From Vibrio natriegens NBRC 15636 = ATCC 14048 = DSM 759 (lineage in GTDB: Bacteria; Pseudomonadota; Gammaproteobacteria; Enterobacterales; Vibrionaceae): a DNA stretch of 64,000 nt. The stretch spans positions 1,240,001 to 1,304,000 of the forward strand of contig NZ_CP141822.1 in NCBI RefSeq assembly GCF_035621455.1, given 5' to 3'. The notes below the pieces were generated by a model that was given only the letters and a program-made list of their open reading frames with translations, ran no database searches and was not told the origin of the DNA. Made by a program: the position numbers and the translations under genes. Shown piece by piece: positions 26,691-35,164 of the stretch. Each line of letters starts with the position of its first letter. The first letter of the stretch is position 1.

Positions 26691-27836
26691 CTAATTCCCG
26701 TAACGTTTTAACCACGCTTGCTCTAGCGCGTTTTGCCAGCTTGGGTGTGGTTCATTAATCGATTTAAATTGCTGCGTATTCTTTGCCGTACCCGTCAAAT
26801 ACTCACTGCTTAGTACGGAAGGATCACCCCAAATATTAATATCGCCTTTACGAGACTGCGCCTCAGGGCTTAGTAAGAAGTTTATCGCAACTTGCGCACC
26901 GGCATTGGCGTTTGCATTCCACGGAATGGCCAGAAAGTGAATATTGGAAAGCGCGCCAGCATCCATCGCATAAGCCTTAGTCGTTTCAGCAAGGGTACCG
27001 CTCGACTGGGCAGAAAAAACGGCATTTGGGTTGAATGTAATGGCTAAATCAATCTGACCATCGTCGAGTAACTGCAACGTTTCCGCAGTGCCTGCTGGGA
27101 ATTGTTTACCACCACGCCAGGCTACTTTGTGGAACTTATCTAAGTATTGCCATAGCGGCTGCGTAACTTGCTCAAATGTCTCCGCGTTGACTGGTTTCTG
27201 CAATGCGGGATCGTTGTTGGTCAGCTCGATCAATAGCGCTTTGATGAAACTGGTACCGTGGAATTCGGGTGGGCGAGGGTACGTCAGACGGTTGGGAAAC
27301 GCATTGGCATAACTGAGCATTTCTGCAAAAGAGTGAGGAGGGTTATTCAAATTCTCCGTATCATGAATGAAGACTAACTGACCCACGCCCCACGGCGCTT
27401 CAAGTCCATCGGTCGGCTCAGAAAAATCCACATCAACAGGGAGCGTTTTGTCTACGTATTGCCAGTTTGGCAAAGCATCAACAAACGGACCATATAGCAG
27501 TTGGTTGTCCTTCATCGACTTGAAGTTTTCACCGTTGATCCAAACCATATCTACACTGCCCCCGGTATTCTTGCCTGCGGCTTTTTCTGCGATCAATCGA
27601 GTGGTAGTTTCAGATATATCGGTGACTTTGACATGGTTGAGCGTCACATTGTAGCGAGACTTGAGCTCCTTACCCGCCCACTGGATATAGCGGTTGATCT
27701 CTTGAGAGCCTCCCCAAGCGTGAAAGTAAACGGTTTGACCGTCAGCTTGATTTTCTATGGACTGCCAGTCTTCGGCAAACGTGTTGGTAGCAAAAGCCGT
27801 AGCTAAAATCCCGATGGTGCTTAGTAGCTTATTCAT
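26691..27836 (-). CDS. ynjB: ABC transporter substrate-binding protein (YnjB-like)
   Basis: Periplasmic solute-binding protein, 381 residues, first gene of ynjBCD-F. The signal peptide ends near ATNTFAED (about residue 22). The mature part starts with VYFHAWGGSQEINRYIQWAG (about 35-54), characteristic of the YnjB branch of family 1/8 binding proteins, and later has VDMVWINGENF (about 119-129) and PWGVGQLVFIHDT (about 168-180). It would deliver an unknown ligand to the fused permease. About 360 bp upstream lack a gene and should hold the promoter. Confidence 0.87.
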   Translation of the reverse strand: MNKLLSTIGILATAFATNTFAEDWQSIENQADGQTVYFHAWGGSQEINRYIQWAGKELKSRYNVTLNHVKVTDISETTTRLIAEKAAGKNTGGSVDMVWINGENFKSMKDNQLLYGPFVDALPNWQYVDKTLPVDVDFSEPTDGLEAPWGVGQLVFIHDTENLNNPPHSFAEMLSYANAFPNRLTYPRPPEFHGTSFIKALLIELTNNDPALQKPVNAETFEQVTQPLWQYLDKFHKVAWRGGKQFPAGTAETLQLLDDGQIDLAITFNPNAVFSAQSSGTLAETTKAYAMDAGALSNIHFLAIPWNANANAGAQVAINFLLSPEAQSRKGDINIWGDPSVLSSEYLTGTAKNTQQFKSINEPHPSWQNALEQAWLKRYGN

Positions 27837-28197
27837 ACATTATCCGATTTATATCAATTTGTTTTACTTCGATGAGTGCAATAAGGCTTATAAAATTCAA
27901 TCCCTTACATGGATAGTAAGCTATCTATTATTATTATCAACGTGAATGCCCGTAGGGTTAACGCCATTGACTAATAGAATTACGATCAATGTGAGGTCAA
28001 TTAGAGAAAATATAGCGTGAGTACGTGAATGTTATTTCAAGAAAAGAGAGACCGTGCGATGTAATAAATTCTTTCAGATGAATGTATTAATGTCGAACAT
28101 CGATTGGTTTTCATGCAGGGGACAAGAGGACGTTGAGCGGCTGAAAGCAAAAAAGCAGCCGTGATAGGCTGCTTTCTAACTTACGCGTTGTATTGGA
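27837..28197. other. Intergenic region upstream of ynjB
   Basis: 361 bp holding the ynjB promoter region and, at its far end, the terminator of the META-domain gene (28153-28176). No other clear feature or short gene was seen. Confidence 0.6.
28147..28176 (-). terminator. Intrinsic terminator of the META-domain gene
   Basis: Stem AAAGCAGCC / GGCTGCTTT with the loop GTGATA, followed on the minus strand by six T, 21 bp past the stop at 28198. Confidence 0.88.
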
Positions 28198-28644
28198 TTA
28201 GTTCATCCAGTCACGAAGTGTAAATGTCAATTCATGCTCAGAGTTTTTAAGAACTAAGCCATCTTTAGTTAGCGTGATGTCACTCCAGTCAGATAATGTC
28301 GATGACATCGCTTGTTCTACGTTCATGATGTCACCAATACACATTTTCATGGTCATGCCCATCTTTTCAATGCGTAGTTGATTATCTTTTAGTTCAGCCT
28401 GACCAAAGAAATTATTACAGCCAGCATTACCGTTAGCTGTGAGGTTTTCACCAATTTCCAGGCGAGGTGCTTTTTGACGTTCGTTAAGTTCGATGTTCTT
28501 ACCATCGATTTGAACCAGCTCCCAATTGTGGTGCTGTAAGTCTTGAGCCGTTATTTTTTTCACATTATCACCGTTGCTTGCACATGCTGTCATCAGAACA
28601 GGAAGGGAGATTGCAGCAACTAACGTTTTTAGACTAAGCTTCAT
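28198..28644 (-). CDS. META-domain lipoprotein, HslJ-like
   Basis: Lipoprotein of 148 residues. The signal peptide ends with the lipobox MTAC (Cys about residue 21). The META domain (about 35-145) begins LQHHNWELVQIDGKNIEL and has the conserved NGNAGCNNFFGQAEL and MGMTMKMC patterns. HslJ-type proteins of this family are heat-shock or envelope proteins linked to novobiocin resistance in E. coli; the function is not known in detail. A single gene on the minus strand with its own terminator, divergent from the DUF1289 gene. Confidence 0.85.
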   Translation of the reverse strand: MKLSLKTLVAAISLPVLMTACASNGDNVKKITAQDLQHHNWELVQIDGKNIELNERQKAPRLEIGENLTANGNAGCNNFFGQAELKDNQLRIEKMGMTMKMCIGDIMNVEQAMSSTLSDWSDITLTKDGLVLKNSEHELTFTLRDWMN

Positions 28645-28822
28645 TTAATAGACTCCGTTATAAAAAACGAAAAGAAGTGTAATTAATAAAACACTGTTTT
28701 TTGTCAGCATACGGTAATAGTTTCGTATAAGCGTGACATAACGCAGTTTACCGCCAGATAACAGCAATGTATTGTTGTATTTGAGTGGTTTTTGACATTC
28801 ACAATTAAAGAACGGTTTTAGC

Positions 28823-29071
28823 ATGGAGCAATTGGAGTTTTTTAGCGTCCCGAGCCCTTGTGTTGGCATTTGTAGCGCTGATGAAAAAGGCTACTGCAAA
28901 GGGTGTATGCGTAAGCGAGAAGAACGATTTAACTGGCAGAAGTACACACCTGCTCAGCAGCTTCATGTGATCAAGTTATGCCGTCAACGGTACAGAAGAA
29001 AACTGTTAGCAGGGAAGGGGAAGGCTGAACAGCCAAAAGAAGATGTTTCACCGCAACAAGATTTATTTTAA
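28823..29071 (+). CDS. DUF1289 small cysteine-rich protein
   Basis: Short cytoplasmic protein, 82 residues. The DUF1289 signature occupies about residues 10-58: PSPCVGICSADEKGYCKGCMRK followed by EERFNWQKYTPAQQ. Four cysteines at about 12, 16, 25 and 28 could bind a metal or an iron-sulfur cluster, but that is inference; the family has no settled function. The lysine-rich tail carries no motif. A lone gene divergent from the META-domain lipoprotein across 178 bp. Confidence 0.85.
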   Translation: MEQLEFFSVPSPCVGICSADEKGYCKGCMRKREERFNWQKYTPAQQLHVIKLCRQRYRRKLLAGKGKAEQPKEDVSPQQDLF

Positions 29072-29170
29072 AAAGATGGGCTTTAATGTGTTTATTCCCG
29101 GCCCGCATTAACGTCTTGTGAGCCGGGAAGCTCCTATCCACATTATGCTCCGTAAAACAGGCATCTGGCG

Positions 29171-29398
29171 CTACTTCATTTTCATGGACCAAGTATCGCT
29201 AACCCAACCTCCTGCTTGTTCGTCGAAGTGATTTCCAGCAAATCGATGATTAAGTTCAACATCTAATTTGCTCGTTGGATTTTCATCCATCAATCTGTGG
29301 ATGTATTTCGCCATAGGATCCGTACAGGCTTCTCGTTCTCTACGGGTAACCACTTCCTTTATCATTTGAAGTCGGTAGCTATTGCTGGCTCGTTTCAT
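29171..29398 (-). CDS. Hypothetical 75-residue protein
   Basis: Not recognised. The ATG at 29398 is preferred over the longer reading from 29461 because GGAGG stands six bases ahead of it, while the upstream start has no ribosome binding site. The 75-residue product is charged and soluble: an N-terminal basic helix (MKRASNSYRLQMIKEVVTRR) and a C-terminal stretch rich in His, Asp, Trp and Gly (FAGNHFDEQAGGWVSDTW). No signal peptide or membrane segment. It is a lone gene between two convergent or tandem units, probably Vibrio-specific. Confidence 0.6.
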   Translation of the reverse strand: MKRASNSYRLQMIKEVVTRREREACTDPMAKYIHRLMDENPTSKLDVELNHRFAGNHFDEQAGGWVSDTWSMKMK

Positions 29399-29817
29399 TT
29401 TTGACCTCCAGAACTCGATGGCAGCATTTGACACATATTGACGTCTAGAATCGCTGCTCATTGGCGCCCGCGTTGAGGCGAGTCACCGTAGTTTGGAGTC
29501 CAAAGACAAATTGTTTGAGAGCAGTGTTTGCAACGCCATTTCCATCTTTCTAACACTCGCTCTCACTTCCGTTTAAAATGTTCGGAAAAGCTAATTAACG
29601 AGCCTATATTTTCGAAAGACCTTATCAAACATAGAAGCCCAGCACAGGGGCGTCAACAACTCAAATGAACATTTTTTGAACAGTTTGTGAAGGTGGATAA
29701 TTTTCAGCAATTTACGGAAATAAAAAAACCGGAACCCAAACGTCCCGGCTTTTTTAAAATAAACTTCGGCTTGTAAAAGCGTTTAGCTTCTGTACAAAAA
29801 ATTATGAAATTCAGTAA
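29399..29817. other. Intergenic region between the hypothetical gene and the nucleotidase gene
   Basis: 419 bp. It holds the ribosome binding site and presumably the promoter of the 75-residue gene, and the nucleotidase terminator at 29722-29756. Nothing else convincing was seen. Confidence 0.55.
29722..29756 (-). terminator. Intrinsic terminator of the nucleotidase gene
   Basis: A hairpin of about 13 paired bases with two mismatches joins AAAAAAACCGGAAC and GTCCCGGCTTTTTT. Reading the minus strand the stem runs into a long T tract, 62 bp past the stop. Confidence 0.75.
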
Positions 29818-31521
29818 TTAGCTACTGGTTGCTGGACAACCTGTCACAGCCTGGCTGTTGCTGAAGTACTGAATATTACCTAAGTTCTTCTCGTAGTCTG
29901 CTGCTGATATTTGAGGGTTATTTATGAAGAACTCTCTTAGTACAGAAGCATCGGTCATTTGAGTCGATTCAACATCAATTACAGGGTAGTCATCACCGCC
30001 AGCGGCACTGAAGCTAATGACTGAGAAGGTGTAAGTTGCGGCTAAATCGAAACCTTTGCCATTAATATCCGTGATTGATACAGAGCCAGCATCACAATCG
30101 ACATCCAGAGTGATGTTGTCCAGTTGCGCATAAGCACCAGATCCTGCAGATTTCGTTGCCACAACGTCTAGGTAATCTTTTACTTCCTGACCTGTCATGG
30201 TCGCTTTAGTTACGAAGTTTCCAAATGGCTGCACAGTAAGGACGTCACGGTAGGTGATATCGCCCGCCTGAATTGAGTCGCGCACGCCACCAGAGTTCAT
30301 CACGCCAAAGTCAGCATTAACTAGGTTGTATGTTCGGTAGGCTTTGCCCAGAAGATGCCCCAGGTTCGTTTGCTGTGAACGCACAACGCTGCGATCGCCT
30401 TCCAGTTTTCCATCGGTGTTAGAAACAACGACATCAAGCAGCTCTTGTCCTTGCTCCTGATAGGTACGAAGCGTATCTTGGACCGTTGCGTCTGGCTGAA
30501 TGTACTCACCAATCACTTGATCGTTGTCATCGAGCAGGTTTACCGGAATAAGAGCGTAGTTGGCCAGGTGCAGTTTGCCGTCAAAGTATTCAAAGTCCGC
30601 GCGACCCACATATTTACCCCACTCATGCGCTTGCATGATGTAAGTGCCATTCTGTTGGTCTGGTGTACACTCATCACCCGGATTGAAATCCGCATATTCG
30701 TTGGTGCCTGGCTCCATACAAACAGGATTTTGAGAGTGGCCACCGATGATGGCATCCAATTGACCCTCTTCAATAGAGCGGGCTAGCAGTACATCACCCG
30801 GTGCTTCACTGCCATGGTTACCATCGTGATAGTGACCCATGTGAGTCGTTGCGAATACAAGGTCGACATTTTCGTTGTCTTTTATTTCTTGAAGAACTTT
30901 CTTAATTTCGTCTTGAGGATCTGCGAAGTAGATGTCCGCTACGTTGTCCGGGTTAACCAGCTTTGCCGTATCTTTTGTCGTAAGACCAACAACCGCAACG
31001 TTTAGGCCGTTAATCGTGAACACTTTGTACGGAGCAAAGTAACGTTCATCGGTGACATTACCGTCAGTGTCTTTCTTGTAGATATTCGCTGCTAGCATAG
31101 GGAAGTCTGCCAGTTCAGCTTGCATATCTAAGATATCTAGTGAGTTATCAAATTCGTGGTTGCCGACCGCCATTGCATCGTAGCCGATTAGGTTCATGCC
31201 GATAAAGTCGGGTTTTGCATTTTGCATGTCTGACTCTGGTACGCCAGTGTTGATGTCACCACCAGAGAGAAGAATGGATTCGCCACCGTTCGCTTCCACT
31301 TCTGCACGAATAGATTGGATTAAAGTGTGACGTGCAGCCATGCCGTATTCGCCGTCATCATTGTGCCAAAAGCGACCATGGTTATCGTTAGTATGAAGAA
31401 CAGTGAATTTCGTACATGAATCAGCCGTTTCACAAGTAATAGAGATGCTGTCACTGTCTGAACCACATCCTGCTAAAACCGCGCCTACTGAAAGTACCAA
31501 TAGAGATTTGGAAAATTGCAT
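29818..31521 (-). CDS. 5'-nucleotidase / UDP-sugar hydrolase lipoprotein (UshA-like)
   Basis: Surface or periplasmic phosphoesterase, 567 residues. The ATG at 31521 is chosen because it begins a proper signal peptide ending in the lipobox VLAGCG. The upstream start at 31599 would add 26 residues with no signal. Metallophosphatase domain (about 40-330): VLHTNDNHGRFW, LSGGDINTG, AVGNHEFDN, TTHMGHYHDG and IIGGHSQNPVC supply the two-metal ligands. The C-terminal 5'-nucleotidase domain (about 360-540) has MNSGGVRDSI and FSAAGGDDYPV. It should strip phosphate from nucleotides so nucleosides can be imported. It differs from classical Vibrio NutA/UshA, so no symbol is given. Confidence 0.88.
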   Translation of the reverse strand: MQFSKSLLVLSVGAVLAGCGSDSDSISITCETADSCTKFTVLHTNDNHGRFWHNDDGEYGMAARHTLIQSIRAEVEANGGESILLSGGDINTGVPESDMQNAKPDFIGMNLIGYDAMAVGNHEFDNSLDILDMQAELADFPMLAANIYKKDTDGNVTDERYFAPYKVFTINGLNVAVVGLTTKDTAKLVNPDNVADIYFADPQDEIKKVLQEIKDNENVDLVFATTHMGHYHDGNHGSEAPGDVLLARSIEEGQLDAIIGGHSQNPVCMEPGTNEYADFNPGDECTPDQQNGTYIMQAHEWGKYVGRADFEYFDGKLHLANYALIPVNLLDDNDQVIGEYIQPDATVQDTLRTYQEQGQELLDVVVSNTDGKLEGDRSVVRSQQTNLGHLLGKAYRTYNLVNADFGVMNSGGVRDSIQAGDITYRDVLTVQPFGNFVTKATMTGQEVKDYLDVVATKSAGSGAYAQLDNITLDVDCDAGSVSITDINGKGFDLAATYTFSVISFSAAGGDDYPVIDVESTQMTDASVLREFFINNPQISAADYEKNLGNIQYFSNSQAVTGCPATSS

Positions 31522-32024
31522 AAGTAGAACCTTTGTTTGTGATTTTGTTATTGTTACGGCGTGCAATATACGGAAATAATATGAAAGTTTAGTGATCAAG
31601 CTCTTATTTATACTTGTATCAAATCAGTGAGTTAGTCAGCCTGCAAGCATTGTCTACAAATAAACAGAAACGGTTTTTAGCGCTAAATTTGTATTTTCTT
31701 TAGGCAGTTTTTGTGAGGGAGTTAATAGAAGTGCACTTTATTTGTGTGGAATCAGGTGCATATTTTGAGATATTGAACAGGTAAGAGTGAAATTTTGTAT
31801 TTCTCTGTAACTTTCTCAATCAAGAAACAGACAGTTAGTGAGATTTATGAGGGGCAAGGTAGCGGTTGATTATTCAGAGGCTGAGTAAGGGCCCAAAATA
31901 GTAAAACCCCGGAGGTGGTAAGTCTCCGGGGCTTTGAAATTTTTTAAGATAGTTCGGTTGGTAAGTCCGGTTATCTTTTATGCAAAAGGTTTGGATTTAA
32001 TCCGAGTAATTCCTTGGTAGGGAA
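31522..32024. other. Intergenic region between nucleotidase gene and rplY
   Basis: 503 bp containing the nucleotidase promoter region (near 31522-31700) and the rplY terminator (31905-31933). The middle part is AT-rich, with no short gene or repeat recognised. Confidence 0.6.
31890..31933 (-). terminator. Terminator downstream of rplY
   Basis: Stem AACCCCGGAG / CTCCGGGGCTT (31905-31933), followed on the minus strand by TTTTACTATTTT. It lies about 90 bp after the rplY stop, giving a long 3' untranslated region. Confidence 0.75.
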
Positions 32025-32303
32025 TTAGATACGGATGAAGTCCATGTGTTCAACTTTTGGCTTGAACGCGTGACGTTGAACGTCTTGTGGCTTAACGCTA
32101 ACTTCTTTGCCATCGATAACTAGAACGATGCCTTCGTAGAACTCAGGCTTGTCCATTTGGTTTACGATGTCATCGTGGTTAAGAACGATAGCTACTGCTG
32201 CTTCTTCACCGCCGTATACAACTGCAGGGAATTTGCCAGCGTGACGTAGGCGGCGGCTCGCACCTTTACCTAGTTCAGTACGTACTACTGCTTCGAATTT
32301 CAT
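32025..32303 (-). CDS. rplY: 50S ribosomal protein L25
   Basis: Short (92-residue) L25 of the gammaproteobacterial type, which binds 5S rRNA. It reads [32 protein letters not shown], with the 5S-binding N-terminal half and the C-terminal [29 protein letters not shown]. The start at 32303 is chosen over an in-frame upstream codon at 32447, which would add 48 unrelated residues. A lone gene on the minus strand ahead of the two-component system; no CTC extension is present. Confidence 0.96.
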
Positions 32304-32587
32304 AGTATTTACTCTCAAATTAGTAAAAATAAAGTTTTCACAATCAACAATGCGACCTTGTTGTTTGTGGTAAGGCTTGAAACAGGAACTGTTCAAGCGA
32401 GCGCGGATACTATCATTCCACTCGAACTTCAGCAACCCAAATTGCATCTAAATCAACAAAAACAAGCTAAGAAAGTGTGTCTGATAGAGGCATTTAAATT
32501 CAGTCGGACAAAAATCATGCCACTTGCGTTTATTTTCACCAATTCGCTAAGTTTACTTAGCGAGAGAGTAGAGTGTTAATAAAGCGC

Positions 32588-33937
32588 TCATGCTCGGCTT
32601 CTCTGCAATATAAGTGTGGCTTTCAACCCACCCATTTTGCTTGCTTCGAGATCTAACTGTCCGCGGTAACTATGCGCCATTTCACTGACAATATTTAACC
32701 CCAGCCCAGAGCCCGGTGTTTCTTCATCCAGCCTAAACCCTCGTTGAGTCACACGCTCTAACTGTTCTTGAGGAATTCCCGGGCCGTCGTCTTCTATGAT
32801 AAGGCGGATATTTTCCTTATCTTGAGTGGAATGGACACGGATCATTTGGTTTGCCCACTTGTAGCTGTTCTCAAGTAGGTTACCTAACATCTCGTCAAGA
32901 TCACTTTTCTCTACCGCCACGTTTAATTCAGAGTCGAGTTCATTGACCAAAGTGATGTCACGTTGGGCGTACACTTTATCAAAGGCCATAGAAATGGCAT
33001 CGACTCGCTGCGCTGGATTGGCTTTGACGGAGAGGATATTCATTGAACCCGCCATTCTCGCTCGACCTAAGTGGTAATCAATGTGCGATTGGATTTGATT
33101 CAGAGGTTCATCCAATCGGGACTGGACGGTTGTATCCAAGGTGCGAACTTCGTTTTTCAGGACAGATAATGGTGTCTTTAACGCATGGGATAAATTCCCG
33201 GCATGATTTCGTGCCCGCTCTAAAAGCTCCTGATAGTGAAAGAGTAGCGCGTTAAGGTCAGAGATTAAGGGTGAGATCTCTTTAGGGTAGGTCTCTTCCA
33301 GGCTGGTTTTATTTCCTGATTTAAGCTCGGCGAGCTCTTTCTGTAATTTAGTCAGAGGGCTTAAAGACCATGCTATCTGCACCAGAATAACAGTAAGCAC
33401 GCCAGCAAACAGCAAGCCTAAAATTAACCATAATTGGCCAATTAACGTCTGAAGTGTATTTTTGATTGGGGCTTCATCGATGCCGACAACAACATGAATC
33501 GGGCCATTGTAATCGGGTAAATACAGTACCTTTTCCAAGGTAATTAGTTTCTCATCGCGAGCGCCATAAGCGTCTTTGTCGAGCTCTTTATATTCGATTC
33601 TTTTGTCCCATAAAGAGCGAGAACGTTCGAGGTGAGTTTTGGTCGAAGCGCTCCAATACAACCCGCTATAAGGTCTGTTAAAGCGCGGGTCAGAAAGTTG
33701 TGCCGCGAGAGATAAGTGGCCGGTTTTGTCGATTTCTAACTGCGCGGCGATCTCGTCCATGAAGACGCTCAATTGTGAGCGGGTATCATCCACCATGTAG
33801 TTATACACTTGAGTCGGAATGGTGACGCCAGCAGCCAGGATCATCGCGGTTAACCAAACGACAGCAGCCAATACCAGCCGGCTTTTGATACTCAGACGCT
33901 TTAATGGATACAGTGGCAATCTGTATTTATTTGGCAT
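32588..33937 (-). CDS. dbfS: Sensor histidine kinase, PhoQ-like (DbfS-like)
   Basis: Membrane histidine kinase, 449 residues. Two transmembrane helices (about 20-42 and 175-197) enclose a periplasmic sensor of about 130 residues, with a HAMP-like linker after. HisKA box with HAGNLSHALKTPLSVLKNEV (phosphorylated His about residue 250), N-box LGNLLENSYKWA and G-boxes EDDGPGIP and GSGLGLNIV complete the catalytic domain. It overlaps the response regulator gene by 11 bp. Position between rplY and the RR-PepSY-radD group corresponds, as remembered, to V. cholerae VC1639, named DbfS for control of biofilm dispersal. The PhoQ resemblance suggests it senses an envelope signal such as peptides or cations, which is inference. 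Confidence 0.82.
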   Translation of the reverse strand: MPNKYRLPLYPLKRLSIKSRLVLAAVVWLTAMILAAGVTIPTQVYNYMVDDTRSQLSVFMDEIAAQLEIDKTGHLSLAAQLSDPRFNRPYSGLYWSASTKTHLERSRSLWDKRIEYKELDKDAYGARDEKLITLEKVLYLPDYNGPIHVVVGIDEAPIKNTLQTLIGQLWLILGLLFAGVLTVILVQIAWSLSPLTKLQKELAELKSGNKTSLEETYPKEISPLISDLNALLFHYQELLERARNHAGNLSHALKTPLSVLKNEVRTLDTTVQSRLDEPLNQIQSHIDYHLGRARMAGSMNILSVKANPAQRVDAISMAFDKVYAQRDITLVNELDSELNVAVEKSDLDEMLGNLLENSYKWANQMIRVHSTQDKENIRLIIEDDGPGIPQEQLERVTQRGFRLDEETPGSGLGLNIVSEMAHSYRGQLDLEASKMGGLKATLILQRSRA

Positions 33938-34586
33938 TGAGTTGGTACCCTAAGCCACGGACAGTTTTGATGATTTTCGGTGCGATTTTTTTACGGATAC
34001 GACCTATAAAGACTTCAATGGTATTCGAGTCTCGGTCAAAATCTTGTTTGTAAATATGCTCGACGAGTTCTGTTCGTGAAATCACTTTCTCGGGATTATG
34101 TACAAAGTACGCAACCACTTTGTACTCGAGCGCAGTTAAGCTAACCGGCTCACCTTTCCACATCACTTTAGAGGTGCGGGTATCCAAACTCAGATCGCCA
34201 ATTTGCATGACAGGAGAAGCATTGCCAGAGGCTCTGCGAAGCTGGGCACGGATACGGGCGATCAATTCCAGCATCTCAAAAGGCTTGGTGAGGTAATCAT
34301 CGGCACCGGCATTCAGTCCTTCAACACGCTCCGTCAACGCGTCTCGGGCACTAAGAATAACGACAGGCGTGTTAATGTTTTCATCTCGGATGCCTTTCAA
34401 TACTGATAAGCCATCCAGCTTAGGCAAGCCGAGATCTAAAACGATCGCATCCCACTCTTCTGTTGTCGCACGATATAGCGCGTCAATCCCATCTTGAGAG
34501 AGTTCAGGTACCCAGCCAGTGTTTTCCAACGTCTCGATGATTTGCTCACCAATGCGAGGATCATCCTCGACAACAAGTATTTTCAT
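33927..34586 (-). CDS. dbfR: OmpR-family response regulator, PhoP-like (DbfR-like)
   Basis: Response regulator, 219 residues. The receiver domain (1-115) has the acidic pair EDDPR near residues 7-10, phospho-acceptor Asp51 in IVLDLGLPKLDG and Lys in DDYLTKPFE. The C-terminal winged helix (about 130-219) is of OmpR type, with ISRTELVEHIYKQDFDRDSNTIEVFIGRIRKK. It is translated just before the kinase gene (11-bp overlap) and 11 bp after the PepSY gene, so the three form one operon in the order PepSY-regulator-kinase. By position it matches V. cholerae VC1638 (DbfR); regulated genes cannot be read here. Confidence 0.84.
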   Translation of the reverse strand: MKILVVEDDPRIGEQIIETLENTGWVPELSQDGIDALYRATTEEWDAIVLDLGLPKLDGLSVLKGIRDENINTPVVILSARDALTERVEGLNAGADDYLTKPFEMLELIARIRAQLRRASGNASPVMQIGDLSLDTRTSKVMWKGEPVSLTALEYKVVAYFVHNPEKVISRTELVEHIYKQDFDRDSNTIEVFIGRIRKKIAPKIIKTVRGLGYQLNAK

Positions 34587-34597
34587 AGTGGCTTCTT

Positions 34598-35032
34598 TTA
34601 TTCATTTATTTGTTGCTGTGGTTTCAGCGCTTTATTGAAGTTACGACCTTTCACTTCGAGCATTTCTAATGTTGCTGCATCGTACTCAACTTTTAGGACG
34701 TTGCTGTCAAAGAGAATTTTTAATTCGTAAACCCACGCATGATTGTCTTCTTCGAGTTCGACTTTAATAATACGACCGAACAAGTCTTTTTCGACCGTTG
34801 CGTAGAGTTCGGAGAATGGTCGAATATCACCGTTTTGCACCGCGCGATAGACCTCATCCTGGTCTTCATCAAATTCAATCTCGGTGCCAGGTTTTATGAC
34901 ATCCTGCACAATCGCATGGCCGTCTTGTGATGCCAACAGATCCTTTTGTTGTGCGAACGTAGGTGCCGAAATTAGCATCGGTAGCAAACTTAAAAACAAC
35001 GCAACACGCTGAGAATTCGTTGATTTGTTCAT
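34598..35032 (-). CDS. Periplasmic PepSY-domain protein
   Basis: Exported protein of 144 residues, first gene of the operon with the two-component system. The signal peptide ends near SAPTFAQQ (about residue 27). The mature part carries two PepSY-like units, VYRAVQNGDIRPFSELYATVEKDLFGRIIKVEL (about 63-95) and KILFDSNVLKVEYDAATLEMLEVKGR (about 105-130). Such proteins often inhibit or tune kinases or proteases in the periplasm; here a link with the neighbouring kinase is likely from operon position. It lies where V. cholerae has VC1637, a gene I recall being called dbfQ; I leave the symbol open. Confidence 0.8.
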   Translation of the reverse strand: MNKSTNSQRVALFLSLLPMLISAPTFAQQKDLLASQDGHAIVQDVIKPGTEIEFDEDQDEVYRAVQNGDIRPFSELYATVEKDLFGRIIKVELEEDNHAWVYELKILFDSNVLKVEYDAATLEMLEVKGRNFNKALKPQQQINE

Positions 35033-35164
35033 AATAAAACCTTTTCATAAGAATTGGCAGGATTATAGGCAGCGGTATATGAATAGAAGGTGAACCTGTC
35101 AGCAAGAAAGTTGAGAGGTTCACTGGTTACCTGCATTGAAATGAATCGTCTGAATTGGTAGACG

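Noticed and set aside
29095..29133. Hairpin CCCGGC / GCCGGG after the DUF1289 gene
   Set aside because: A possible terminator stem, but no T run follows on either strand, so it is not listed.
29399..29461. Longer start for the 75-residue gene
   Set aside because: No ribosome binding site ahead of 29461, while GGAGG stands six bases before 29398.
31522..31599. Longer start for the 5'-nucleotidase gene
   Set aside because: It would bury the lipoprotein signal peptide 26 residues inside the protein; the start at 31521 gives a proper N-terminal signal.
32304..32447. Upstream extension of rplY (48 extra residues)
   Set aside because: The added residues do not match L25, and the 92-residue form from 32303 is the full normal gammaproteobacterial protein.
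32545..32562. Hairpin CGCTAAG / CTTAGCG between rplY and the kinase gene
   Set aside because: No T run follows on the minus strand, so it is not a convincing terminator; a leader structure cannot be supported.
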